From assembly GCA_022496805.1 (NCBI GenBank), contig CM040085.1, positions 23,465,811 to 23,529,810 of the forward strand: a stretch of DNA of 64,000 nucleotides, written 5' to 3'. The DNA comes from Pohlia nutans (lineage: Eukaryota; Streptophyta; Bryopsida; Bryales; Mniaceae). Below the pieces are notes generated by a model. The model was not told the DNA's origin. It worked only from the letters and a program-made list of their open reading frames with translations, and did not search any database. Of the stretch, positions 46,673-57,009 are shown one piece after another. Position 1 is the stretch's first letter. Every line of letters begins with the position of its first letter. A program made the position numbers and the translations under genes.

Positions 46673-47773
46673 ACTCGACACTCCTACTTTTATTGTCTTG
46701 TGAACCAAAATCTTGACTGACGCAGTACCGGAAGCCTGAGATTTAAGGACTTTATGAATTTCTCTATAATTATATATAATTTAGGTTGTCGTTTAATGAC
46801 CCACATTATTTTTTAGTACATATTAAATATCCTAACAACAAAGAGGTTTGAAATAAATAAATTATTAGGACGAGTATAGTCTTTGGAAGAAGTAACTATT
46901 TAGATGAAAAATAGTCAGTCCCATCTGCAAATTGTGGATGGTAGTATTTGATGAAAACTTTAAAGAGTATCTCGACATTGAAGATTACCCCAGATGACTA
47001 AGCATTTTTTTTTTGTAGATATATATGTTGTAAATGTGTCAGATTTAGTTTGGTGGGCAATACTTAGGGCGGGCATGTCATTCCAAGAAACCTTAGTGCT
47101 TTGCATTTTTAATTCTCTTGTTGCAAAGTAGACATTCAAAGTTTTGTTTTTTGTTTAGTGTTTAGTGTTATTGTGTTTATAAACACTCATATAACAACCT
47201 AGTTCAATTTGGTTCAATTTGTTGACTGGTTTTGTCTCTTTAGCTATTTGTCATAGGCTCTGCAAATTATGGGAAGTGTCAAATAAGCTATGATCTACCT
47301 ACACTATGGCATAATTCATGTCTAGTTGTTTGAAATATTGTTGTGATGTGCACTATCAAAGTAGGAGCCTTGATTGCAACTTCACTTATTCAAATGCAAA
47401 AATCAAAAAAATATAAGTAATATTGAGTGAAATTTATTCAACTCTATGAAATTTATAATTATTCATAGCGCGGCTGAAAATATACAAAAGTAGAATTTTT
47501 AATATACATAGAGTCCCCAAAAAACCTTAACATGAGGTAAATAGCTCCTCCTCCATTAAATACCCCGTTATCACACGTGTATGCAGAAAAGAAGGCTAAG
47601 TGACTTCCGCAGGAAAAAAAGCAATTGAACACTAGCACGAAGAGACCAAGAATTGTAAATACTGACAACAACACAAGAAAAACCTGGTGCCACCAAACCC
47701 CCTTCCCACAACTTCAACACAAAGTACCCTACATCATCGTCAATTTCTACATAAATTAAATTAAATTTTTGTT
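46673..47773. other. Spacer, no feature recognised
   Basis: AT-rich. A 71-codon minus-strand frame near 47459-47674 lacks any supporting feature. Confidence 0.3.
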
Positions 47774-47919
47774 GTCTCTACCTCACAAGGGGAGAGACTA
47801 AAAAACGCTTTGTTTTTAGGAGTTACACAGTTGGGTAGTAAAAACAAGCCATAAAAGTAAATTTGGGGTAAATACTAAGGCATATACCCAAGGTAAAGAC
47901 TACGCGACTAACCGCTTGT
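47774..47919. repeat. Dispersed hairpin repeat, copy 2
   Basis: The hairpin GTCTCTaCCT...AGGgGAGAGAC opens the repeat, and 'gactaaccgcttgt' closes it directly against the TTAA element at 47920. Compare 9664-9804 and 59937-60077. Confidence 0.65.
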
Positions 47920-48321
47920 TTAACCCTTAAATGTCAAAGCAAGCCCCATGAGCTTTTTATGAGAGAATAATGGAGAAAAAAGTGGATTTTCTCAACCAAA
48001 ATTGAAATGGATTGGTGCTTTGGAAAGGTGATGAAAAAGTGAGGCTAGATTCCCAACTTGCGCCTAAATTAAACAACTGTGGAACAATCCACAATCAAAT
48101 GAAGGAATCGGGGGAAGGCGGGAGGTATGATTGGGCAACAGCTGTCGAGAGAGACAAAGCATTTTTTATTCATTAAAAAAACAACATAAATGCTGGCTAG
48201 CACCGACAGCAGGCTGTCCGTTTTTGTTTTTCATTTTTTTTAAGCAACAACAATTGTTGTAAACTTTTGGAGATGCTCTTCAGGCTGCCCTCCAAAGACC
48301 CTCTTGACATTTAAGGGTTAA
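47920..48321. mobile_element. TTAA element, 390-bp family, copy 2
   Basis: Begins TTAACCCTTAAATGTCAAAG and ends CTTGACATTTAAGGGTTAA. It matches 36875-37252 with an extra A-rich segment in the middle. Confidence 0.83.
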
Positions 48322-48334
48322 AAGTGTCGCATGT

Positions 48335-48655
48335 CATCTTGTGAGTGGTTTAGGGTGACGTAGACTTCTCTAAATCTGACGTGGAAATTTGATTTTGACA
48401 CCACGCTATTGAATCTGACCCTAATTGCATGACCCACTCTCTTGATCCCTTGTCCACTCTTTCTGGTAGTGAAATGTCTGTAGGACTTTTACTCCCAGCC
48501 GCCAGGCCTTGACCTCGGTGTATTGATGTTAATTCTTTATAATCACATTTTCATCTTTTGTTTCAAAAAACCAAAAAAAATAAAAAAAACCAAAAATAAA
48601 TAAAAATAAAAAATAAAAATAAAAAATAAAATAAAATAAAAATAAAATAAAAAGT
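48335..48655 (+). repeat. A-rich-tailed segment, possibly retroposed
   Basis: About 210 bp of mixed composition ends 'catcttttgtttcaaaaaac' and is followed by some 90 bp of (A)nT repeats. The form suggests a retroposon tail, but nothing identifies the source. Confidence 0.3.
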
Positions 48656-49429
48656 TTGTAGGACATCTAGCTCTAATATTTAGCATTATCCATAAGGGTC
48701 TCAATTGCCATTCTTTGCATATTTCTTTACTAGTCTCACTTTTCCATCAATGTTCAAATAAAACACCTACTACCCTACGTGAAGGTCAAATTCCAACATA
48801 AATTAAGTATTTTTGGGATTGTTATAATCTCTAAGAGATTTTGAAAAATGTTGAGGTTTTTTTGACATTATTGGCAATTTTTTTCTCTCAATATTGTACA
48901 AGGAACCTCACTTATAACAAAGCCCTAATTCATTGTGTCAAAATATTAAAAATAAACAAGTAAATTTTCAAATGCTCTTTTTAGAATTAAAACGAAACTA
49001 TTTTAACATGAAGGTGTTGAATTAGGCCTTCAACTATGGTAAACAAGATAATTTAGCAAGTGACAAACGTTGAGGTTTGCAGGAAAATATAGGACTATTA
49101 GGAAATGCAAATAGAGAGTCCAATGTGAGATTTTGGTGATCTAATCCAGCTCTCTAATTTTTGGTAAGATGAATCAAGTACATGGACCTTGGCAAAGTTT
49201 TTCTTTTAGGATATTTGACCTTCTAGCTCTTCACACGTGGCACTTTTTAAGGAGAACTTGACTGCGGTTCACGAGGAAGAAAATTAAAAAAAACACGGGA
49301 ACCTGAAGACACACTACCCTAGCAAGCACCTAAATTGTATGCGGATTTTGGTCATATATAGACTTTTTGGCAGTCAAAATACTTCTTCTGTACTCATTTA
49401 ATCCATAGATTTGCATCACAGTCAACATA
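48656..49429. other. Spacer, no gene recognised
   Basis: AT-rich. The last 50 bases contain a partial duplication of the adjacent Stowaway end ('acttcttctgtactcattta'). Confidence 0.3.
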
Positions 49430-50109
49430 CTCCCTCTGTAATCATTGGATTAAGCTTGATCCATGAATTTGAGTGAAAACAACACTTAATCCATTAACCC
49501 CTAATTGCCTGAGCGTCCATTTTTTGGACGATGTACATATTTCATCTATGATTTCTCATTCGTCATGCTCTTTTTGCAGTGTGGATTTTTTACTGTAGAT
49601 TCTATGGGAAGTTAGCTTCATGCACATGTGATCCGATTAGAAAGGGGATGATTTGTGAAATTTTTATGCCTCATTTCATGTTGTAGTGATTCACCTAAAA
49701 CTTTGAAGATTTTAGTGTAAAAGTGCTCTAAAAAAAGTCAACTCATAAAATTAAGCAACCAAAAAATCTCCAAAAATCACTACACTTAGAGTATTACATT
49801 TCAACCAATCACAAAGAATTTCATCCGTAGATTGTCAATACCTTATTCGTAATTGAATTACAAAATAATTTTGAATTTCACGTTTCAAATTTTATACAAA
49901 ATCATTGGTAATAGCAATCATAGATCTAACCATACGGATAGAATCTAAAATTCATAACGTACAACTTTTATTTATATATCAAGTTCAAAATATCCCTCTA
50001 CGTTGCATTTTATAATGCATCTTTGCAAAACTGCCGAATTTGGAGAGGGCTCTAAGCATTTAGGGGTTAATTTCAGTGAAAACAAAGTCTTTTTGCAAGA
50101 CGGAGGGAG
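49430..50109. mobile_element. Stowaway-like MITE split by a TTAA element
   Basis: CTCCCTCTGTAATCATTGG and the end GCAAGACGGAGGGAG are flanked by TA on both sides. Removing 49494-50070 leaves a Stowaway of about 107 bp. Confidence 0.75.
49494..50070. mobile_element. TTAA element, 577-bp family, copy 3
   Basis: Begins TTAACCCCTAATTGCC and ends GCATTTAGGGGTTAA. A five-pair stem (CGTCC/GGACG) lies just inside the left end. It is very similar by eye to 61484-62060 and is inserted in the Stowaway. Confidence 0.87.
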
Positions 50110-50402
50110 TAGGAAAATAGCTCATGAAGTATTCATCACAAGGAAACTGGTCTTTTCTCACTGCTACTTTGGTCACATAGGACAAGGGTTTCCTCGATTT
50201 CAGTCAGTGAAAAGCGGCAGGTTTGCTTGGAGTGGTTGGTTACATACATGAGCTGAGATGTACAAGCCTGGCAGGTGGCCCCAGTGCTTTCACTGCCATT
50301 TGGATTGTCTAATAGTCTACTTTCACCCTTGTAGGCTCATGAAGCTCATGCTTGCTTTTCTGAAGTGTTGCCACAAAAACCAAGCTCTACAACTCTACCT
50401 TT

Positions 50403-50579
50403 ATAACATTCAGTAGCCTTCATACTCACTGCCTTTTCTTCATGCACTCTACTTATCACCTTGAGCCTCCACCTGTCCACTTAGCTACTGATGAAGTACA
50501 GTTGGGTGTGGAATATTCCACACCATCTACTGTACAACCAAGGGAAGGACAGTGCACAGTGTATGCTATTGAATGTTAT
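50403..50579. mobile_element. Inverted-repeat MITE, ATAACATTCAGTAGC ends, copy 1
   Basis: ATAACATTCAGTAGCC and the inverse GCTATTGAATGTTAT. It contains an inner palindrome around GTGGAATATTCCAC. It is related to 50668-50987. Confidence 0.65.
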
Positions 50580-50667
50580 GTTGTTTGAGTATGCCCATTG
50601 ACCTCACAGGCTATTGCCATGGCAGCTGACTTCTGGTCTTTTAAAAATCAACCCAAGATATCATTCT

Positions 50668-50987
50668 CATAACATTCAGTAGCCTTCCAAGAGGCTGCCT
50701 TTTAGTTTCATCCACCTTTATACATGGAGTGACCAGTGTTTTGTAATTGAATGGACTATTGAATCAAATAAACAATTACAGAACATTGTTGAATTGTGAT
50801 TGAGTGAGTGCTTTTGATTACTGCTCACCATGGTTGATTGCACTTGCTTAATGCCACGTGCCCCCATAGCTACTGATGTGATGTGGAATATCCCACATCA
50901 TTTCATTGGAGGGATGAAATGATGTGGGATATTCCACATCATTCTGTTGGGAGAAGGCAGCACTCACAAAGGCTACTGAATGTTATG
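50668..50987. mobile_element. Inverted-repeat MITE, copy 2, with perfect inner hairpin
   Basis: CATAACATTCAGTAGCC and its exact inverse. Inside, 50881-50906 pairs perfectly with 50914-50939 (26 bp, 7-base loop). The superfamily is unknown. Confidence 0.7.
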
Positions 50988-51314
50988 CTAGTCTTCAAAG
51001 GACCTCGTCTTCTTTCTAAAACATTTTGCACGTCGGTCCCATTCTTTCTTCCTCATGTCAGTAATAGTGTCCTTTCTTGCATCAATTAGTAAGCTCTTCT
51101 TTCTCTAGTTCACTCAACAGTAACCTTATTTCCTGGAGGCGTACAAGCTACACCAGAATTTGTACTAGCAATGGAATGGAAGAAGGAGAAACAAAAGAAT
51201 ACATAAAGAAGTTCAGTGTATTTCAAGATATGCTTACTTGGCATAACTTCATACACAGGAGTGATATAACATACGATATGATATGTTGCAGCTGAAACAG
51301 GTGTAAGCCAAGTC

Positions 51315-51835
51315 TTAACCCCTAAATGACAGAGGGGTTAAGGGCAAAACCTAGATGTGTTATAAAGTGTTACTTCTGCAACTTTGATGAAGTTTGATCC
51401 AAAAGAGAAAATGAGAAGCATGATGTTTAGTAATTATCCGTAAGTTCAAACTTCCAAAAATAGTTTTAGATACTCATTTAATGAATTTAGAAGCATTTTC
51501 CATTTAAAATTCACCAAAATTACAAATTTTATTTTTAGAATTTGAAATTTGGTATGATTGGTTAAAACTAAACATTCTATTCTAAAATTTAAAAAGGAAA
51601 ATTTTTCAAATGAGTGAACATCATTAGTTTCCCGAAATAGTAAGTTTTATAACACTAGGACAATATTGAGGTCTTTGTCTTTGAAAAATTCCTTAGTGAA
51701 CCTCAATATTGCAAATGAAATGTATCAAACAACACTAGAACATTAAAACTTGAAAAATGTCAATTCCTGACCATGGGCAGTCATTATTGTTTGGACTGCG
51801 ACCAGAAAATGGTCGATCGGTCACTTAGGGATTAA
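51315..51835. mobile_element. TTAA element, 549-bp family, copy 3
   Basis: Begins TTAACCCCTAAATGACAG and ends CGGTCACTTAGGGATTAA. The terminal hairpin CGACCA/TGGTCG is retained near the right end. It is inverted relative to 14344-14892 and slightly shorter. Confidence 0.82.
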
Positions 51836-51969
51836 GAGTCAAATTGTCCAATTGCTTTAGTCCTTTACATAGAATTCACTACTCCATGTCATTGCTCAAC
51901 CAATGTAGATTTTCTTTGTGTACAATTGCCTTACATTGGTGAAGTCTAATGATGGAATGGTTTCACATT

Positions 51970-52299
51970 CACTATAAGAAAACTAGGTAAAAAAAACTGC
52001 AGCTGAATTCTACTGCAATTTGTTTGACCTTATTCTGCTGCAGTCGCTAAACGACTATAGGATTTTTTTTTTTTGATTTGCGACCTTAATTTTAAGAATT
52101 TTGAGGCGTGTAATATACAATTGAAAAGGTCTTGAAAATACCTTTCCAACAGTATATTACAAGCTCCAAAATTCTTAAAATTGAGGCTGCAAATTGAAAA
52201 AATAGTGCTACAATCGTTTAGCGACTGCAGCAGAATGAGGTCAAACGAACCGCAGCTGAATTCAGCTGCAACTTTTTTATACCAAGTTTTCTTATAGTA
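51970..52299. mobile_element. CACTA-like foldback, 330 bp
   Basis: CACTATAAGAAAACTAGG and the inverse CCAAGTTTTCTTATAGTA. Much of its length is self-complementary around 'cagcagaat' and 'attcttaaaat' segments. The flanking 3-bp duplication (att/gtt) is imperfect. Open frames across it are by-products of the foldback. Confidence 0.72.
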
Positions 52300-52539
52300 G
52301 TTACACCAAACGTAAGAATTTTCTTTTAATGAGTAGTTACAATGAAAACCACAGTTTGATCTTTTCAAACCTGTATTCAAACCTTTAACATCCAAAGTGT
52401 GCATCCAGTAAGAACTTCTGAAAGATGGTTTTGCTTGGTTAATATTGTGTTTATACCAATATTTTACAAAGATGCAAATCATTTGGGATCTGGCGATGGT
52501 TAGATTATGGGATAAAACTTAACTGCCATGGTGATCAAT

Positions 52540-52732
52540 CACTAGTAGGAAATGTGTCGTTTTTCACTTACTATAAACGAATAAGGAATGAAACCACGCC
52601 AGGCACATGGGTTGTGTCAGTGCTGGTGAGTGGTTTTGGTCACAAGAAGACAGAAATATAAGCACAATATTCATCCATTGTTCATTGTTTCCATGTAATG
52701 GGGAATGAAAAACGACAAATCTTCTACTAGTG
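52540..52732. mobile_element. CACTA-type MITE, copy 2
   Basis: CACTAGTAGGAAATGTGTCG and the inverse CGACAAATCTTCTACTAGTG, with a perfect 3-bp duplication AAT (52537-52539 and 52733-52735). Same family as 32899-33095. Confidence 0.87.
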
Positions 52733-52973
52733 AATGGAATGAATGTGACATTAGATGTATGCATGAGTTTCAAAGGTTTTATTTCAATCATCCGTCTTCA
52801 CAACCATAGAATGGGTTCACAGCATTGATCATCCACATTACTAACTGTTCTCATCAGAACTTTCTCACATGACCTTCCAACAAATATATTCAAAAATCTC
52901 AAGAAGGTTTTTTTTTTTAATTCCTATTTGTGCATGATGATCAGCATTGCCACAAAAATATAACAATGTGTTC

Positions 52974-53521
52974 TTAACCCTTTAATGTCCAGATCCACCA
53001 CCAATTTCAAAGATGTGTTATAAAATGTTTGATGAATCACAAAAATGAAGTTGATATATAAAGAGAAGTTGTAAATCTCAATGTGTAGATCACATATGTA
53101 TGGTTGGATTTATTGTATTTTTTATTAATAGTTTTTAATTAATTTTGCAAGGTTTTCTTTTGTAATTCACTTTGAAATCCCAAATTAACAATTTTTTATT
53201 CAAAACATTTATAACAAATTTGGAATAACATGTACTACGAGATGGTATAATTTCCATTATTTGATTCTACTTATTTTGAAAAATCATTGTTAAGGTCTCA
53301 CTTTTTGAACTAAGAATGAAACTTGACATAAACCAATTTTTTCATTAAAAAAAAAATCACAATATCTTATTTTGAAAATCCATACTGTAGAAATGGTAGT
53401 CAACTAGCACAAGAACTAAGGAAATTTTGGGTGGATGGAAAATTGTACTGGATGTAGTCAAGAAAAGGCTTACAATATGTTCATCGTTCATTATATGGAC
53501 ACAAGCGCGTCAAAGGGTTAA
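52974..53521. mobile_element. TTAA element, 548-bp family, uninterrupted copy
   Basis: Begins TTAACCCTTTAATGTCC and ends GCGCGTCAAAGGGTTAA. It has the same length and orientation as 42818-43365. It retains the TTAA that was hit in the copy at 6952. Confidence 0.87.
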
Positions 53522-55760
53522 AGCTTGTATGTTAACTAGTGGTTCTGGAAAAATCTCACTATCAAGGGAACATTGCAAAAGGTGTACAACTGGGTGCACC
53601 GCAAAGTGCACTGTATCAAAAAATTACCTTACATTACAGAGGCATTTGTTGTGTTTCCCCATACAAGTTTTCCATTGTCTTGTCTAAGCATGCTACCAGA
53701 ATTCATTTACTATGTGTTTCAAACTCCAAATCCAACCACAACTATACTTGCTCATATGAGTTTCTTTAGCCCCTCCACGCACAAAGTGGACATAATGTGT
53801 ATGTAAAAAAAATTGCGTTCAAGATTAGTTCATGTTTATTGACATATTGACGCTTAATACCAACTACAAAAGTAGGGCAAGATTTGAGATACATTTTTCT
53901 ATAAAATTATGTATTTTTTGTAAGGAAGTACGTAAAAGTTTTACCTTCCTAACTAACCAAACTTTTGCATTGTAAGATGCATACAATGTAAAAGAAGCAA
54001 TGAGTGGTAAGAGAATTGTATGGGTACATAGAATATTGTGGTACTCTACATGTTCTTTAAGCATGTGGAGATGAGGAAACGGGAATGTCACAATACTTCT
54101 CATATCCTTCAAGAATGTGGAGACAAAGAATGTAAAATGATGCGATACTTTGAATGTCCTTTAAGTGTGTGAACGTGATACTAAGCAAGAGAACGTTGTA
54201 GTATACATTCTTTCACACCTTCAAAGTATTGTAAACTACTCCGATTTTAGACTCTTGTAAACAAACTTTCTTAGTATATTGTTGCATTTATTGAAGGTAT
54301 TGCTATCAATTGAAGGTTACTAACCTTCATAATGAGCGATAGAAAAACTAACTTGCTATATGAACCAATTCTCTTCCTGTGGGTCCATGCACAATAAACA
54401 TAAACCTCAAAATACACGATCTTTAGCCCCATTTTTCTTGTACTTTGATTGGAAAAAATTAATAGACATTGGAGGACATACGTCTTCTCTAATGATGATC
54501 ATGAAAAAATTTCATACGCATCTGACTTGGCTCACAATTGCAGTTGTAGTATTCATTCTTATGTCATGGCTTGTATTTGTGAGGGTTTATCTTGATATAT
54601 TTGGTTTTGGGGGTTGAAAAATTTAATATTTTGGGGTTGAAGGGCTTATGATTTGTTTCAAAGAATAAGGGGAGTTTTGATTATTTTGATGACATACTGA
54701 TTAAAAATATTTTGTTGATTTTTTTGAGTTTTAAGAGTTGAGACCTGAGAACTACTTTTTGTTAGCTAAGAGTTGGTCTTAGAACAAGCTTTGAACATGC
54801 TGAAAATTGAAGAGGGATGTGATGTAGAACCCTACATTGTTTTAATACATGGACCTCTCGCAACAAATTAATTAAATATACACTAAAAACTCACCATGAC
54901 TATGCTGCAAATTTGAACACTATGGCACTAAAATTACCAGCACAGGCATCTAGAGACTGAGGCCCCTTCAATGAGATAATTCTTTGTTTTTTAAAAGAGA
55001 GGTATGTGGCGGCAGCAGGGGATTTCATCAAGTATAATTGGGACTCTAAAAAGGCGCTTGTTCACTTGTCTTCCTTGTTCTTGATCCCAAACCCTAACTC
55101 TCAAGTGCAGACAGGCGTAGACGTACACACATGCTCGAGTTTTATGGACTACATAACCGGCTCAAGCCTAACAGCCCTTGCTAGTTATGGGACGTAACCT
55201 ACAATTAAAAATTGGTACTTTTTGAATTAATATAGGAAGAAAACTAGTCCTGCAACACTTGCATGGAGTGAACTAGTAGTTCAAAGAGGAAGGCAAGAGT
55301 TATGAGTTCTAACCTTTGAGTATGTAGCCACTCATGTGTTGACCCATCTACTCCACAATTCATGGAGTAGGTTATGGTACACGCAACCTTTGATCTATGA
55401 CGTCAAATTGTTTTTGAATTCCGTCATTGCGATCTATCTACAGGTGTCTAATGGTTCATGTGTTTGAGAATGAAAATCATTTATATGATGTATAGTCGGG
55501 TACAAGTTGCTTACAAATTTTTGACTCCTCCCTCATAAAAATAGAGTCCCTTGATGTCCCTTTCGTAAATTGTAATGTGCTCGGTATGGCACCCATGGAC
55601 CTACAAATTGAAAGGGACATTCCTACTCTAATCCTCTACTTGTTTCAAAATTGAATCATTTTTGCACCTCCTACAGCTCCTCAAAGTTCCTACATACTAT
55701 GTTGAAATTTCAGGCCCGAAAAAATTCGTAAGCATGTTATACCTCATTATATAGAGTCCA
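53522..55760. other. Spacer, no gene recognised
   Basis: Overlapping short frames near 53427-53806 are not supported as genes. No inverted-repeat element was identified. Confidence 0.3.
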
Positions 55761-55767
55761 AGGATTT

Positions 55768-55810
55768 TTTTTTTTTTTATTTTTATTTTTTATTTTTTTA
55801 TTTTTTTTAT
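55768..55810. repeat. T-rich simple repeat
   Basis: A run of T with interspersed single A bases. Confidence 0.7.
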
Positions 55811-56153
55811 ACTAGATCAGCAGTTCAGGAATCTTCATCCATGTGATTTCCACATGCAAAGTAGGTAGGGTTTTGAGAGTACATTCCGACCCAACAACGT
55901 CTATCCTAGAACGTCTATCCTTGGCAATTTTGGTGAAATTTGGATTTTTGGCTTCGTTAGCAAACACAGACAAATTTTGGCAGATGATGGGTTTGGTAGC
56001 TGCCAAAGATTGCATCAATCTAGGACGAGGTACAGCTTGCTATGAATTCAATTTTGGTGCTATGAGTATGGTAACCCCCGAGTCTCCGGTAGGGGACGAA
56101 GGCAGGTTACATGACGCAACCCATGAGCTGATGGACGAAATATTTTTGTAGCA

Positions 56154-56255
56154 AGTGACCAAATGGATGAAAAGTAGTTGTAGCAATATACTTGATGGAT
56201 GAATAGTGACCAAATGGATGAAAAGTAGTTGTAGCAATATACTTGATGGATGAAT
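56154..56255. repeat. 51-bp tandem duplication
   Basis: Two near-identical 51-bp units begin 'agtgaccaaatggatgaaaa'. A partial 'tacttgatgga' repeat follows. Confidence 0.8.
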
Positions 56256-57009
56256 AGTGTACTTGATGGAGGAAAAGTTGCATGGATGATGGATGGAGTC
56301 CAAGGGCATCCATCACAAATAGGTTACGATGTTAAGGTTTACTAGCGCTTTTGAATGCAAAATGTTAGAGGCTCAAGGAAGTGACATGTGGAACCCCGCA
56401 AGGGGATGCATGTGACTCCATATTTGTTTTTCGAAATAATGGCCAAAATTAACACCTTGAAAGACCCTCAGATTTTCTTTCCTTACCGATAACCCCAAAT
56501 GACACCAAATGGCTACTGTGACCTCCGTGAATCAAAAGGTTGAATGGAGTCTTCCTGAACTTCTACAGTGAGTTATATGTAGTGAAACCTGCTTCATTTG
56601 AGTTCAAAGTTGGAAAAAAGAAACAAAAACTTCTAGCGCATGCATGCCCAATGCATAGGTGGGGAGTTAATTCACGAGAATGCATTCTGAGAGAAATTAA
56701 TTAATTAATTAATACATTACACTTGTTACAGGAGGTACTACCGGGAGTATCTGTTTAAATCCTCAGAAATGATGGCAGAATTGTACTACTTGGATTGCCC
56801 CCTAATCCCCGCAAGCTTCATGTGTTACTGTCTCAGCTGTAGTTTTCTACACGCATAGCTGACACCTGTGCCGAGATCAGATACTCTACAAGAAAGATGG
56901 CTGCAGTAAAAATCTCATTAGAGACTCAGCATATAATACTCTCAATCAAGCCTCATTTGAGACAAGCCTAAACCCTAAACCTAAATGAATCATTTTGGAT
57001 CTACAACGT
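56256..57009. other. Spacer downstream of the fucosyltransferase
   Basis: The part next to 57010 should contain the gene's 3' UTR, but I could not fix a polyadenylation site. An (ATTA)n run occurs near 56698-56714. Confidence 0.3.

Noticed and set aside
47774..47797. Helitron 3' end (hairpin near a CTRR terminus) for the dispersed hairpin repeat
   Set aside because: Only one of the copies has CTAA after the hairpin. The others read CTAC, and no 5' TC end or A/T insertion site was seen.
52030..52482. 150-codon minus-strand frame
   Set aside because: It runs through the self-complementary CACTA foldback and has no coding character.
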